Below, in pieces: positions 40,140-49,389 of a stretch of DNA of 64,000 bases. Every line of letters starts with the position of its first letter. The stretch's first letter is position 1. The stretch comes from JAFAFN01 sp963707555. Its GTDB lineage: Bacteria > Actinomycetota > Acidimicrobiia > Acidimicrobiales > Microtrichaceae. The stretch lies in contig CAVPQM010000025.1 of the NCBI GenBank assembly GCA_963707555.1, positions 62,001 to 126,000 of the forward strand, in the 5' to 3' direction. Below the pieces are notes generated by a model. The model saw nothing but the letters and a program-made list of their open reading frames with translations. It had not been told where the DNA came from and did no database searches. Position numbers and translations under genes: made by a program.

Positions 40140-41607
40140 ATGACCACAGACCCCGAGTTCGCACCGTCCACGCCGAGGCGGGCACCGAACCCACTCCGGA
40201 GCCCCCGCCGTTCCCGACGCCCGATCCGGTCCCGTGCCGGAGCCCGGTCCGCAGCCCGCTCCGGAGCCGCTGCCGGTGCCGGAGCCGGAGCCGACTCCGC
40301 AGCCGGACCCCGAGCCGCAGCCGACTCCGCAGCCGGGCCCTGCGCCCGCTCCGCAGCCCGGAACCGAGTCCGGAGCCGTTGCCGGAACCAGGCCCGCTCC
40401 CGATGCCGGAGCCGCTGCCGCTGCCGAACCCCATGGCCCAGGACGTTCCGGCCCAGGACGTGCCGGCACAGGATCAGTTGCGCGGCGACCGGGCATGTTC
40501 CGGCACCGGACGCCGTCCGGCCGCCGCCGCCCGGTGATCGGCCAGTCCGCCTCATCGGTGCCTCCGCAGATCGCTGCCGAAGGAGACACCTCGGGCCGGG
40601 CACCCCCGGTGCTGCGGGGGTCGTCGTCGGCCGCATCGTCGAGGTGACGATCGCCGCGGTGCACCCCTCCGAGGTCGAGGTGCGTCTGGCCGACGGCCGC
40701 ATCGGCGTCATCCCACGGGCAGAGTTCGAGGGGCCTGGTCCGATCCCGCTCGGCGAGACCATCGAGGCCGCACTGCTCGCCCGTGACGATCCCAAGCAGC
40801 GCGCGGTGCTGTCGCTGTCGTGGGCACGCAAGCAGCAGGCCTGGGAGCGGGTCGACGCGGCGAAGGCGTCGGGTGAGCCGATCACCGGGAAGATCACCAA
40901 GGTCGTCAAGGGCGGGCTGGTCGTCGACGTCGGCCTCCGTGGGTTCCTGCCGACCTCGCTCATCGCCGATTCGCCCGGCACCGACCCGTCGACGCTGGTC
41001 GGCACCGAGGCAGAGGTGCTGGTCATGGAGGTCGACCGTGCGAGCGACCGCATCGTCGTGTCGATCCGCGACCTCGAGCGCCGACGTCGTCGTGCCAAGG
41101 AGAAGGAGGCGCTCAAGGCCCTCGCTCCGGGCGCCACGGCCAACGGTCGGGTGGTGAGCGTCGCCGACTACGGCGCGGTCGTCGACCTGGGCGGTGTGCG
41201 CGGTCTGGTGCACCGCAGCGAGCTCACCTGGGGTCGACTCGAGAAGGTCGAGGACATCGTGTCGGTCGGCGACCGCATCGACGTGGTCGTGCTCGACGTC
41301 AACAAGTCCAAGAAGCGGATCAGCCTGTCGCTGCGCGGCACCACGCCTGATCCGCTCACGCAGGCCGAGGTCGGCAGCATCGAGTCCGCGACGGTGGTGC
41401 GGGTGGTCGAGTACGGCGTGTTCGCCCAGCTCGACTCGAGCGGTGCCGAGGGCCTGGTCCACATCACCGAGCTGTCCGACGTGCCCGGGCTACCGGCCCG
41501 AACAGCTCGTCACACCCGGCGAGCAGGTCATGGTGAAGGTGCTCGAGGTCGACAAGAAGCGTCGTCGCCTGTCGCTGTCGGTGCGCCGAGTGCTCGTCGA
41601 CGACTGA
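40140..41607 (+). CDS. S1-domain RNA-binding protein with proline-rich N-terminus, several frameshifts
   Basis: Protein with four S1 OB-fold repeats: GRIVEVTIAAVHPSEVEVRL, GKITKVVKGGLVVDVGLRGF, GRVVSVADYGAVVDLGGVRG and ATVVRVVEYGVFAQLDSSGA, each with the S1 pattern G-x-V-x(n)-GVFV and HxSEL-like ends. The first 150 codons are rich in PEP/PQP in three alternating frames (40170-40500), which reads as one Pro/Glu linker broken by at least two indels. Another indel near 41490 moves the last 38 codons (EQLVTPGEQVMVKVLEVDKK) to a third frame, ending at 41607. It is not the usual actinobacterial RpsA N-terminus, so an S1-like regulatory RNA-binding protein is more likely than ribosomal S1, though this is uncertain. 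Confidence 0.7.
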
Positions 41608-41623
41608 GGCGGCGGGCGCTCGG

Positions 41624-42052
41624 ATGCTGCATCGACACCTGGCCGCCCTCGGCGCGCTGGCAGGCGTGGTGTTGTTCGTCGGGGCGCCTGGCTGTGGCGG
41701 GGTCGATTGTGCCGAGGTGGGCTGCAGCGGCCAGGTCGCCCAGGTGAGCTGGTACGACGGGGCGGTGCCCCAGGCCGCGAGCTATGAGCTCTGCGTCGAC
41801 GACGTGTGCGCCGTGGGGACACCATCCCAGGCCAACCTGTCCTCCGATGCGGTGGATCCGGACGGCTGGCAGCTCGGCAGCGTCCACGGGCCGGCTGATG
41901 GCGAGTCCGCCGAGCTGCGCCTGGTGCTGCGCGACGCCGCCGGTGCCGAGGTGGCCACCTACGAGGGCACGGGCAGTCTGACGGGGGAGTGCTGCGTGCG
42001 GTGGTGCTGCAGGTCGACGGCGACTCGCTGGTCGACGAGCCCTGAGCCGTGA
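41624..42052 (+). CDS. Cysteine-rich lipoprotein of unknown function
   Basis: 142 residues with signal peptide HLAALGALAGVVLFVGAPGC (lipobox GAPGC) and a mature part rich in Cys (CGGVDCAEVGCSG, CVDDVCAVG, GECCVRWCC). It starts 16 bp after the S1 gene, so may be co-transcribed. The last 15 residues look out of frame. Shifting near 41995 gives RAVVLQVDGDSLVDEP and a stop at 42045, so a sequencing error is likely. Function unknown. Confidence 0.6.
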   Translation: MLHRHLAALGALAGVVLFVGAPGCGGVDCAEVGCSGQVAQVSWYDGAVPQAASYELCVDDVCAVGTPSQANLSSDAVDPDGWQLGSVHGPADGESAELRLVLRDAAGAEVATYEGTGSLTGECCVRWCCRSTATRWSTSPEP

Positions 42053-42056
42053 CGGA

Positions 42057-42476
42057 TCAGCCGAAGCGGAGCTTGTCCATCTCCCAGTAGGCCCGCAGTG
42101 CGGTGACCTTGCCGTCGTCGTCGATGTAGTAGGTGATGACCAGGTCGGTGTGCACCACCGAGCCGTCGGCCATGGTCGAGGAGATCGTGCCGACGTTGGC
42201 GACCTCGTGGTCGCCACCCGCGTGGCTGCGTTCGATGTCGAACGTGATGGTGTTCGGCCCGATGATCATGTCGTAGAACGCCTCGCGGGCCGCCGGTCCA
42301 CGGTGACCCTCCCCGGTCGGGTCGAGCGGCGACACGCCGATCGGGTCCTGGATCACTGCGTCCTCGGCGAACAGTGCGAGCCACGCGGCCTTGTCGCCGG
42401 CCTCGACGGCCTGCATCGAGGCGAGCGAGGCGTCGCGGGCGGGGTGCGGGGCGAAGTCGTCGGGCAGCGTCGGCAT
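42057..42476 (-). CDS. SnoaL-like/NTF2-fold protein
   Basis: 139 residues, cone-shaped NTF2 fold as in SnoaL cyclases and ketosteroid isomerases: SLASMQAVEAGDKAAWLALFAEDAVIQDPIG, then HRGPAAREAFYDMIIGP, and the strands HTDLVITYYIDDDGKVTALRAYWEM. No catalytic assignment is possible. It sits 77 bp downstream of the P450 on the same strand; SnoaL-like proteins often accompany P450s in steroid or polyketide metabolism, which is a contextual hint. Confidence 0.82.
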   Translation of the reverse strand: MPTLPDDFAPHPARDASLASMQAVEAGDKAAWLALFAEDAVIQDPIGVSPLDPTGEGHRGPAAREAFYDMIIGPNTITFDIERSHAGGDHEVANVGTISSTMADGSVVHTDLVITYYIDDDGKVTALRAYWEMDKLRFG

Positions 42477-42553
42477 GCGGGAGTGTCTAGCAGCGGACCC
42501 CTCCGTGCGAACGTTGGAGCTGAGCTGCGCGAAGGCGGCGAACGGCGAACCCG

Positions 42554-43825
42554 TCAGTCGTCGAGCTCGGGGACGTCGGCCGGGGTGAACTCGCAGTCCA
42601 TGCGCTTGATGCCGTGGATGAACGACGAGAACAGGAAGTCCGGCTCGGACGTCGTGCGGATGTCGGGCAGCCAGGTGAACAGCTCGTCGAACATCACGCC
42701 GATCTCTCGGCGCGCCAGGTTCGCTCCCAGGCAGAAGTGCGGGCCGCCGGCGCCGAAGCCGACGTGCTCGTTCGGCGTACGGGTGACGTCGAAGGTGAAC
42801 GGGTCCTCGAACACGCGCTCGTCGCGGTTCGCGGACTCGTACCACATGACGACCTTGTCGCCCTGAGCGATCGGCACGCCGTCGATCTCGGTGTCGGCGG
42901 TCGCGGTGCGACGGAAGTGCACCACCGGCGAGGCCCAGCGCACGATCTCCTCGGTCGCGGTCGGCATGAGGCCGGTCAGGTCGCTGGTGAGCAGCTCGCG
43001 CTGGTCCTCGTTGCGGGTCAGCTGCAGCAGCCCGTGGCTGATCGCGTTGCGGGTGGTCTCGTTGCCCGCGGCCGAGAGCAGGATGAAGAAGCTGGCCATC
43101 TCCATCGGCTCGAGTCGCTCGCCGTCGACCTCGGCGTGCATCATCGCCGAGACCAGGTCGTCGGTCGGGTTCGCCAGGCGGTCCTCGCCGACCGCGTGTG
43201 CGATCTGCGTCATCTCCATGACCGCACCCATCAGCGTCGCCATGTCGGGCGTGAGCTCGGGGTCACCGGCGCCGAGGATGACGTTGGTCAGCTCGAAGAT
43301 GCGCTCCCACGAGTCGCGGGGGATGCCCATCATCTCGCAGATGATCTGCAGCGGCAGCTGGGCGGCGACGTCGTGCACGAAGTCGCAGCTGCCCCGCTCG
43401 GCGACGTCACGCACGATGGCCCGGGCCTTGACGTGCACGTCGCGCTCGATGGCCGCGACCCGACGCGGGGTGAACGCTCGGTTGACGATGCGACGCAGGC
43501 GGGTGTGGCGGGGGTCGTCCATGTTGATCATCGAGCCCATGAACTCGGAGATCTCGACGGGCAGGTCCGGGATGTTCGTGCCGTTGCCCGAGCAGAACAG
43601 GTCGGGGTGGCGTGAGACGTGCATCACATCTGCGTGGCGGGTGAGCAGCCAATAGCCGGGCCCGGTGGGCATGTCGGGGATCTCGGGCTCGTCGAGGAAC
43701 ACGACCGGCGCCTCGTCGCGCAGCGTGGTGAACACGTCCGCTCGGGCCTCGGCGCCGTTGGCCCAGAGCAGCTCGTCGTTCAACAGCTGCGGGTCGACGG
43801 ACAGGTTCGACTCGGTGGCGGTCAT
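42554..43825 (-). CDS. Cytochrome P450 (CYP125/CYP142-like)
   Basis: Soluble bacterial P450, 423 residues. Heme loop FGAGGPHFCLGANLAR with the Cys ligand, I-helix AGNETTRNAISHG with Asn/Thr pair, ExxR in TEEIVRWASPVVHFRRTA, and the N-terminal substrate region NMDDPRHTRLRRIVNRAFTPRRV. The NMDxPRHTRLR stretch is typical of the mycobacterial CYP125/CYP142/CYP124 group that oxidises steroid side chains and branched lipids, so a lipid or sterol substrate is suggested. Start at ATG 43825, 120 bp from the divergent helicase gene. Redox partners not nearby. Confidence 0.92.
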   Translation of the reverse strand: MTATESNLSVDPQLLNDELLWANGAEARADVFTTLRDEAPVVFLDEPEIPDMPTGPGYWLLTRHADVMHVSRHPDLFCSGNGTNIPDLPVEISEFMGSMINMDDPRHTRLRRIVNRAFTPRRVAAIERDVHVKARAIVRDVAERGSCDFVHDVAAQLPLQIICEMMGIPRDSWERIFELTNVILGAGDPELTPDMATLMGAVMEMTQIAHAVGEDRLANPTDDLVSAMMHAEVDGERLEPMEMASFFILLSAAGNETTRNAISHGLLQLTRNEDQRELLTSDLTGLMPTATEEIVRWASPVVHFRRTATADTEIDGVPIAQGDKVVMWYESANRDERVFEDPFTFDVTRTPNEHVGFGAGGPHFCLGANLARREIGVMFDELFTWLPDIRTTSEPDFLFSSFIHGIKRMDCEFTPADVPELDD

Positions 43826-43945
43826 GTGCGGTCCCCCCGGACTGATCCGTCCGGACCCCCCGGCGGACATCCCTAAACTACCGATCTCCCCGGGCGGCGA
43901 GTCGGCCCGAACCGAGACTTCCCGCGATCGAGGACCCCTGCACGA

Positions 43946-45657
43946 GTGACCCCCACCGCTACCGGATCGCTGCGTCCGACCCGCATCCGCCTGCGCCCGT
44001 GGCAGTCCGAGGCGCTCGACCGCTTCGCGACCAAGGACGGCGCCGACTTCCTCGCCGTGGCGACGCCCGGCGCCGGCAAGACGACGTTCGCACTCACCGC
44101 AGCGGTGCAGGACCTGGCGGAGCACCCCGGCCGCCGACTGGTCGTCGTCGCCCCGACCCAGCACCTGAAGCACCAGTGGGCCGACGCCGCGCCGAGCTTC
44201 GGGCTGCACCTCGACCCGGAGTGGTCGGCTCGCGACGGGGCCCTGCCCGCCGACATGCACGGCATCGTGACCACCTACCAGCAGGTCGCGACCGCCTCGG
44301 TCGCGCTCGCGCCGCTGGCCCGGGGCTCGTTCGTGATCTTCGACGAGATCCACCACGCCGCGCGACGACCGGTCGTGGGGCACGTCGGTGCTGCACGCCT
44401 TCGGCGCCGCCGCGCAACGTCTGAGCCTGTCGGGCACGCCGTTCCGGTCCGACACCTCGGCCATCCCGTTCGTCGACTACCACCTCGACGAGGCCCGGGC
44501 CGGACTACGAGTACGGCTACGGCGACGCCCTCGCCGACGGCGGCGTCGTGCGCCCGGTGTACTTCCCCCGCATCAACGGGTTCATGGAGTGGGTCGCGCC
44601 CGACGGCGAGGTCGTCGCCGCGACGTTCGAGGACGAGCTGCCCCGCGAGCTCGCCAACCAGCGGCTGCGCACCGCGCTGTCCCTCGAGGGGGAGTGGCTG
44701 CCGACGGTGCTCGACCAGGCCCACGACCGCCTCGTCGAGCTGCGCAAGGTGCATCCCGCCGCCGGCGGCCTGGTCATCGCGATGGACCAGGCGCACGCGC
44801 AGGCGATCGCCGAGCTGCTGCGTCGCCGACACCGGGTCGAGGCGGTCGTGGCGGTCTCCGACGATCCCGACGCCTCGGCCAAGATCGCCCGCTTCGCCGC
44901 CGGCGAGCAGCCCTGGATCATCGCGGTGCGCATGGTCTCCGAGGGCGTCGACATCCCGCGGTTGCGCATCGCCGTGTTCGCCACCACGACGACCACCGAG
45001 CTGTTCTTCCGCCAGGCCGTCGGCCGTGTCGTGCGCTGGACCCGTGGTGTGCCCCGCCAGAAGGCGTACTTCTTCCTGCCCGATGACGCCCGCCTGCGGC
45101 ACTTCGCGACCCACCTGTCGGAGCAGCGACGTCACAGCCTCCGCAAGAAGGCCGACGCGGACGAGGGGCTCGTGCAGCCCGAGGGCGAGCCGGAGCTCGA
45201 CGCGATCGACGACCCCGAGGAGCAGATGAGCCTGTTCGCCGTCATCGGCTCGGTGTCGCTCGGCGAGTCGGGTCGCAGCGGGCCCGACGACGAGGATGAC
45301 GACGGCGTCTTCGGGGAGGACCCCGACGGTGAGCTGCGCGACCTGCGCGACGCACCCGGCGTCGATCTGGTCCTGCTGCCGCCCCCGCTGCCGGGCGGCG
45401 GCATGCCGCGCGGTGTGCCGGGCGACGACGGCACGCACTCGGGCGGCGACACCGTGAACCTGCGTCAGCGCAAGGTCGCGTTGCGGGACTCGAACGCGGA
45501 CCTGGCACGTGACCTGGTCCGGGTCACCGGCTGGAGCCACCCGCAGGTCAACGCCGAGCTCAATCGGCTCTCCGGGATCCGCAAGATCTCCGAAGCGACC
45601 CTGGAGCAGCTGGAACGGCGTCTGGTCGCCGGCAGGAAGTGGCTGAAGTCCGCCTGA
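43946..45657 (+). CDS. Superfamily II DEAD/DEAH-box helicase, two frameshifts
   Basis: ATP-dependent nucleic acid helicase of about 570 residues. LRPWQSEALDRF (Q-type entry), Walker A ATPGAGKTTFAL near 38, VVVAPTQHLKHQWAD, Walker B FVIFDEIHHAA, motif III LSLSGTPFRSD, and in RecA2 MVSEGVDIPRLRIAVF and QAVGRVVRW. Frameshifts near 44375 and 44500 separate RecA1 pieces; all motifs are present in order. The C-terminal 130 residues are acidic then Leu/Arg-rich (TLEQLERRLVAGRKWLKSA). GTG start at 43946. Role in repair is possible but not shown by context. Confidence 0.87.
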
Positions 45658-45666
45658 TCGCCACGG

Positions 45667-45715
45667 ATCGCTGGATGGACGTCGCTTGGGGCGATCGCCA
45701 CGTCCATCCAGCGGT
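45667..45715. terminator. Long inverted repeat after the helicase gene
   Basis: CGCTGGATGGACGT (45669-45682) and ACGTCCATCCAGCG (45700-45713) form a perfect 14-bp stem with a 17-nt loop, extendable outward with a G-T pair. It begins 10 bp after the helicase stop and probably ends that transcript. Confidence 0.7.
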
Positions 45716-45839
45716 CCGGAGCGACCGATCGGCTGGTCGGCCCGCTACGACCTGATCCTGGAAGACGTGGCGAACAGATGCGTTACACCGACCGTTCGCG
45801 GGGAGATGGCTGCGCGCACAGCATTCCTGTTCCGGTCGG

Positions 45840-45855
45840 TACACTGACCGCGGTG
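45840..45855 (+). promoter_or_regulatory. -10 element placed for a leaderless start of the AfsR-like regulator
   Basis: TACACT (45840-45845) lies 7 nt before the GTG at 45853, the spacing expected between a -10 box and a transcription start, and no ribosome site is present. No good -35 was found. Confidence 0.45.
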
Positions 45856-48800
45856 AGGGTGGGTGTGCTGGGGCGACCGGCCGTGTTCGCTGACGGAGCG
45901 ATGGTGGCGCTCGCTGGTGAGCGAGAAGCCGGACTGCTCGCGCTCCTGGTCGCGAGGCGTGGGACCTCGACCCGCGCCGAGGTGCTCGAGGACGAGCTGT
46001 GGGACGGTCGGCGGGTCAGCGACGCTGCCCTGCGCGTGACGGTGAACCGACTCCGCAAGCGCATGAAGGGCGACGGGGACGACCTGCTCAGGAGCGAACC
46101 GCGGGCCTATCGGCTGGTCGCCGACGACGGGTCGATCGATGCCTGTGTCTACGAGCGGTCGGCCAGGTCGGCACGCGATGCCCACGGCGCCGGTCGCCAC
46201 GCGCAGGCCGTCGACCTCGCCGCACAGGCCGAGCTGCTCTGGCGTGGCGAGGCGTACGACGGCTTCGGGCACCTCGCCTCGATCCGGCCCGAACGTGATC
46301 GGCTCGAGAACCTGCGGACGGCCACGCTCGAGCTGGCCGCTGCCGCGATGGTGCAGCTCGGCCGGCTCGACGACTCGCTGGTGCTGATCAGCCGCGTGGT
46401 GTCCCGTCAGCCCCACCGCGAGTCGGCCCATGTGCTCCGCTCCATCGCACTCGCGCGGGCCGGGCGGACGAACGATGCCGTCCGGGCGTTGTCGGTGTTC
46501 CGTTCGGCGCTCGCCGGTGAGCTGGGTGCACGGCCCGGGCCGGCCGTGCTCGAGCTCGAGCAGCAGCTGCTCGACGGCACCGCGGTGGCCGAGTTGGTGT
46601 CGCCGCTGTTGACCGTGCCGACGGCCTCGCCCGCCCTCACCCTCACGCTCGGGTCAGCCGCCGCGCCGCGTCGCGCCGGACCGCGTCGCACCGGACCGGG
46701 TCGCACCGCGCCGCTGCTCGGCCGAGAGGACGAGCTCGACCGGCTGGCGGCGGCAGCAGCTGCGGCGAGCACCGGCGCGCTGCAGCTCGTCGTGGTGTCG
46801 GGCGAAGCCGGCATCGGCAAGACGTCCCTGCTGGCCGAGTTCGCCGATCAGCGGGCGGAGGACTGGTCGGTCCTGTGGGGGCGCTGCGACGCGAACCAGG
46901 TCGTCCCGTTGGCCGCCGTGCTCGACGCGCTCGGCCCGTACATCTCCGAACACGTCCCGGGCCCGAGCGCGGCCGTCGCGGGCCTGCTCGACGGCGGTGC
47001 GACGGCTCGGTCGACGACGCTCGCCGGCGACGTTCGCTCGCACCGGACACTCGAGGTCCTCTGCGACCTCGTCGAGGACCTGGCGCTGCATCGGCCGCTG
47101 CTGTTGGTGCTCGAGGACGCGCAGTGGGCCGACCCGCTGAGCCTGGCGTTCGTCGAACGGTTGCTCCGGGATCCCGTCGACCGACCCGTCGTCGTGGCCC
47201 TCACCGCTCGGACCCCGGACCTGCCGCCGTCGGACCTGGGTCGACTGCTCGACACGCTCGGCTCCTCGACGACCTGGACCGAGATCCGGGTGCCCCCGCT
47301 CGACGCGACGAGGCTGGTCGAGCTCACGGGCATCGACGCGGTCGACGGCCTCGCCGAGCAGGTCGTCGGCGCCGCCGGCGGCAATCCGCTCTTCGCCGAG
47401 CAGCTCGCAGCACACCTGGCCGCAGGTCGCCGCCGGGGCGACCGTGACGTCGGCATCCCTCCGAGCCTGGACCGGCTCTGTCGCACCCGTCTCGCCGCGC
47501 TCGAGGCCCCGACCCTGGCCCTGGTCGAGATCGCCGCGGTGATGGGCGAGGACTGTGCAGCCGGTGACCTCGCGGCGGTCGCCGGCGAGCCGAGAGCAGC
47601 GTTGGGCGGCCGACTCAACCAGCTCTGCGACGGGCGGGTGCTCGAGCTGACGGGCGCGCTCGACCACTTCAGGTTCTGCCACGGCGTGATGCGACAGGTC
47701 GCGTACGACCAGATCGAACCCGGTCGGCGTGCGCATCTGCACCTCGCGGTGGCCCGGGCGATCGGGCCGGTCGGCGGGCACCGCGTCGGCGAGTTGGCGC
47801 TCCACCTCGCCGAAGCGCGGCCGCTGGTCCCCGACGACGAGATCGCTGACGCAGCGCTGGCCGCCGGTCGCCGAGCCGTCGAGCTCGGCGATGCGCGCAT
47901 CGCCACCCACCACTTCCGCACGGTGATGGCCCTCGCTGCCCCCTCGCCGGACCGGCAGATGGCCGCGCAGTTCGGCATGGGAGTGGGCCTCGCCGCCAGC
48001 GGCGACGTGGTGGGTGCGTCGTCGTCCCTCGACGATGCGGTCGCCAGCGCCCGCGACGCTGGTCGGTGGGACGTGGTCGCCGACGCAGCGATGGCTCGTG
48101 CCGCGCTCGGCATCGCGGCCACCATCCCCGAGGCGGTCGACCAGGCGGCGGTGATCGACGAGGTGCTGGTCCACCTCGACCGGGACGACCGCCGCCGACG
48201 TGCGCTGCTGCTCTGCTGGAAGGCGGAGCACCTCGTGAACGTCGCTGTCCACGTCGTGGACGCCACCCTCGAGGCGGCGACGGCCGAGGCCCTGCTGCTC
48301 GACGACCCCGATGTCGACGACATGATCCGGTACTGCCGGCTCCGACAGGCCGACGCCGCGTGCGTCGGACCCGACCTGCTCGAGCAGATGGCCGTTCGAC
48401 TCGTCGAACACGTCGATCCGGCCCGGGCACCGGGTCTGGCGGCACGATCGCTCCTGGTGCTGCAGCTGGCCCGGCTCCGACAGGGTCGCATCGACGCGGT
48501 GCGGCGGACGTTCGCCGAGCGTCCGTCCTGGCTCTCCGAAGCAGGCCCGGGCACCGCACTCCAGTTCGAACTGGTCGCGGCCGGCGCGGCCATGGCCTCC
48601 GAACCGGTCGACATCGCCGACGAGCAGAGCGCGGCCTCTGCCGGGCACCCGTGCGCGGGTCTCGAGGGACTCGCGCTCGCCGGGCGGATGATGCACCTGC
48701 TGGTGGTACGTCGCGAGCAACGTCGACTCCACGAGCTCGAGCCGCTCATGCTCGCAGCCCTGTCGATGACCCCCCGGCGGATCTTCCGACCGCTGGTCGC

Positions 48801-49329
48801 CGCCGCCCGGGACGAGTTGCACGACGCCGCCGGGTGCGCCGAGCAGTTGGCGTCGCTGTTCGACGAGCTCGCCGGGATCGGTCCGGACTGGGCCTACCTG
48901 GCGACGCTCGCCTTCGCCGCGGAGATCGCCGCCGGCACGGGCGCCCGAGACATGGGCACCGCGATCGAGGAGCGACTCGATCAGCATCCGCCGCAGGTGG
49001 TCGTCGCCTGCGCGGGCCTGGTCGTCATCGGCCACATCGACCGCTACAAGGGGCTCCTGGCCCAGCTCCGTGGCGACCTGGACGTCGCCGTGCAGCGGTT
49101 CGCGTCGGCTCGGAGCGCCGACTCGAGCAGCAACATGACGTTGTGGGCGGCGTGGGCGGCGCACGGTGAGGCCTCCGCTCGACTGCGCCGGCTCGACGGT
49201 GACGACGAGTCGGTGGCGATCCGGCTGTTGGACCAGGCGCGTCCGGTCGCTGACTCCCACGGCTCGGATCGTCTCCGCTCAGCGCTCGAGCACACCCGCT
49301 CGCTGTTGACGAGGCCCGAACTCGGGTAG
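45853..49329 (+). CDS. AfsR/SARP-like transcriptional regulator (wHTH, BTAD, ATPase, TPR-like)
   Basis: Large STAND-type regulator of 1158 residues. Winged-helix OmpR-like DNA-binding domain at the N-terminus (VRVGVLGRPAVFADGAMVALAG, LRVTVNRLRKRM) followed by the bacterial transcriptional activator domain (LWRGEAYDGFGHLASIRPERDRLENL, ESAHVLRSIALARAGRTNDAVRAL). Then an AAA/NACHT-like ATPase with Walker A VVSGEAGIGKTSLLAEF near 316 and Walker B LLLVLEDAQWADPLSL, and a long alpha-helical TPR-like C-terminus. GTG at 45853 is preferred because the DNA-binding domain begins there and a -10 box sits 7 nt upstream; an in-frame ATG at 45778 would overlap that promoter. Such proteins switch on secondary metabolism or stress genes; the targets here are unknown. 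Confidence 0.9.
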   Translation: MRVGVLGRPAVFADGAMVALAGEREAGLLALLVARRGTSTRAEVLEDELWDGRRVSDAALRVTVNRLRKRMKGDGDDLLRSEPRAYRLVADDGSIDACVYERSARSARDAHGAGRHAQAVDLAAQAELLWRGEAYDGFGHLASIRPERDRLENLRTATLELAAAAMVQLGRLDDSLVLISRVVSRQPHRESAHVLRSIALARAGRTNDAVRALSVFRSALAGELGARPGPAVLELEQQLLDGTAVAELVSPLLTVPTASPALTLTLGSAAAPRRAGPRRTGPGRTAPLLGREDELDRLAAAAAAASTGALQLVVVSGEAGIGKTSLLAEFADQRAEDWSVLWGRCDANQVVPLAAVLDALGPYISEHVPGPSAAVAGLLDGGATARSTTLAGDVRSHRTLEVLCDLVEDLALHRPLLLVLEDAQWADPLSLAFVERLLRDPVDRPVVVALTARTPDLPPSDLGRLLDTLGSSTTWTEIRVPPLDATRLVELTGIDAVDGLAEQVVGAAGGNPLFAEQLAAHLAAGRRRGDRDVGIPPSLDRLCRTRLAALEAPTLALVEIAAVMGEDCAAGDLAAVAGEPRAALGGRLNQLCDGRVLELTGALDHFRFCHGVMRQVAYDQIEPGRRAHLHLAVARAIGPVGGHRVGELALHLAEARPLVPDDEIADAALAAGRRAVELGDARIATHHFRTVMALAAPSPDRQMAAQFGMGVGLAASGDVVGASSSLDDAVASARDAGRWDVVADAAMARAALGIAATIPEAVDQAAVIDEVLVHLDRDDRRRRALLLCWKAEHLVNVAVHVVDATLEAATAEALLLDDPDVDDMIRYCRLRQADAACVGPDLLEQMAVRLVEHVDPARAPGLAARSLLVLQLARLRQGRIDAVRRTFAERPSWLSEAGPGTALQFELVAAGAAMASEPVDIADEQSAASAGHPCAGLEGLALAGRMMHLLVVRREQRRLHELEPLMLAALSMTPRRIFRPLVAAARDELHDAAGCAEQLASLFDELAGIGPDWAYLATLAFAAEIAAGTGARDMGTAIEERLDQHPPQVVVACAGLVVIGHIDRYKGLLAQLRGDLDVAVQRFASARSADSSSNMTLWAAWAAHGEASARLRRLDGDDESVAIRLLDQARPVADSHGSDRLRSALEHTRSLLTRPELG

Positions 49330-49389
49330 GACCCGGCGGTCCACCGAGCGGGCACGGACCCTCCGGGCACGGCAGTCGGTGCTGAGAGG

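Noticed and set aside
40234..40647. Separate proline-rich gene before the S1 domains
   Set aside because: Proline-rich coding continues across alternating frames into the S1 protein, so it is better explained as one linker broken by indels.
46654..49260. Long minus-strand reading frame opposite the AfsR-like regulator
   Set aside because: The plus strand has a continuous conserved regulator; the antisense product has no recognisable domain.
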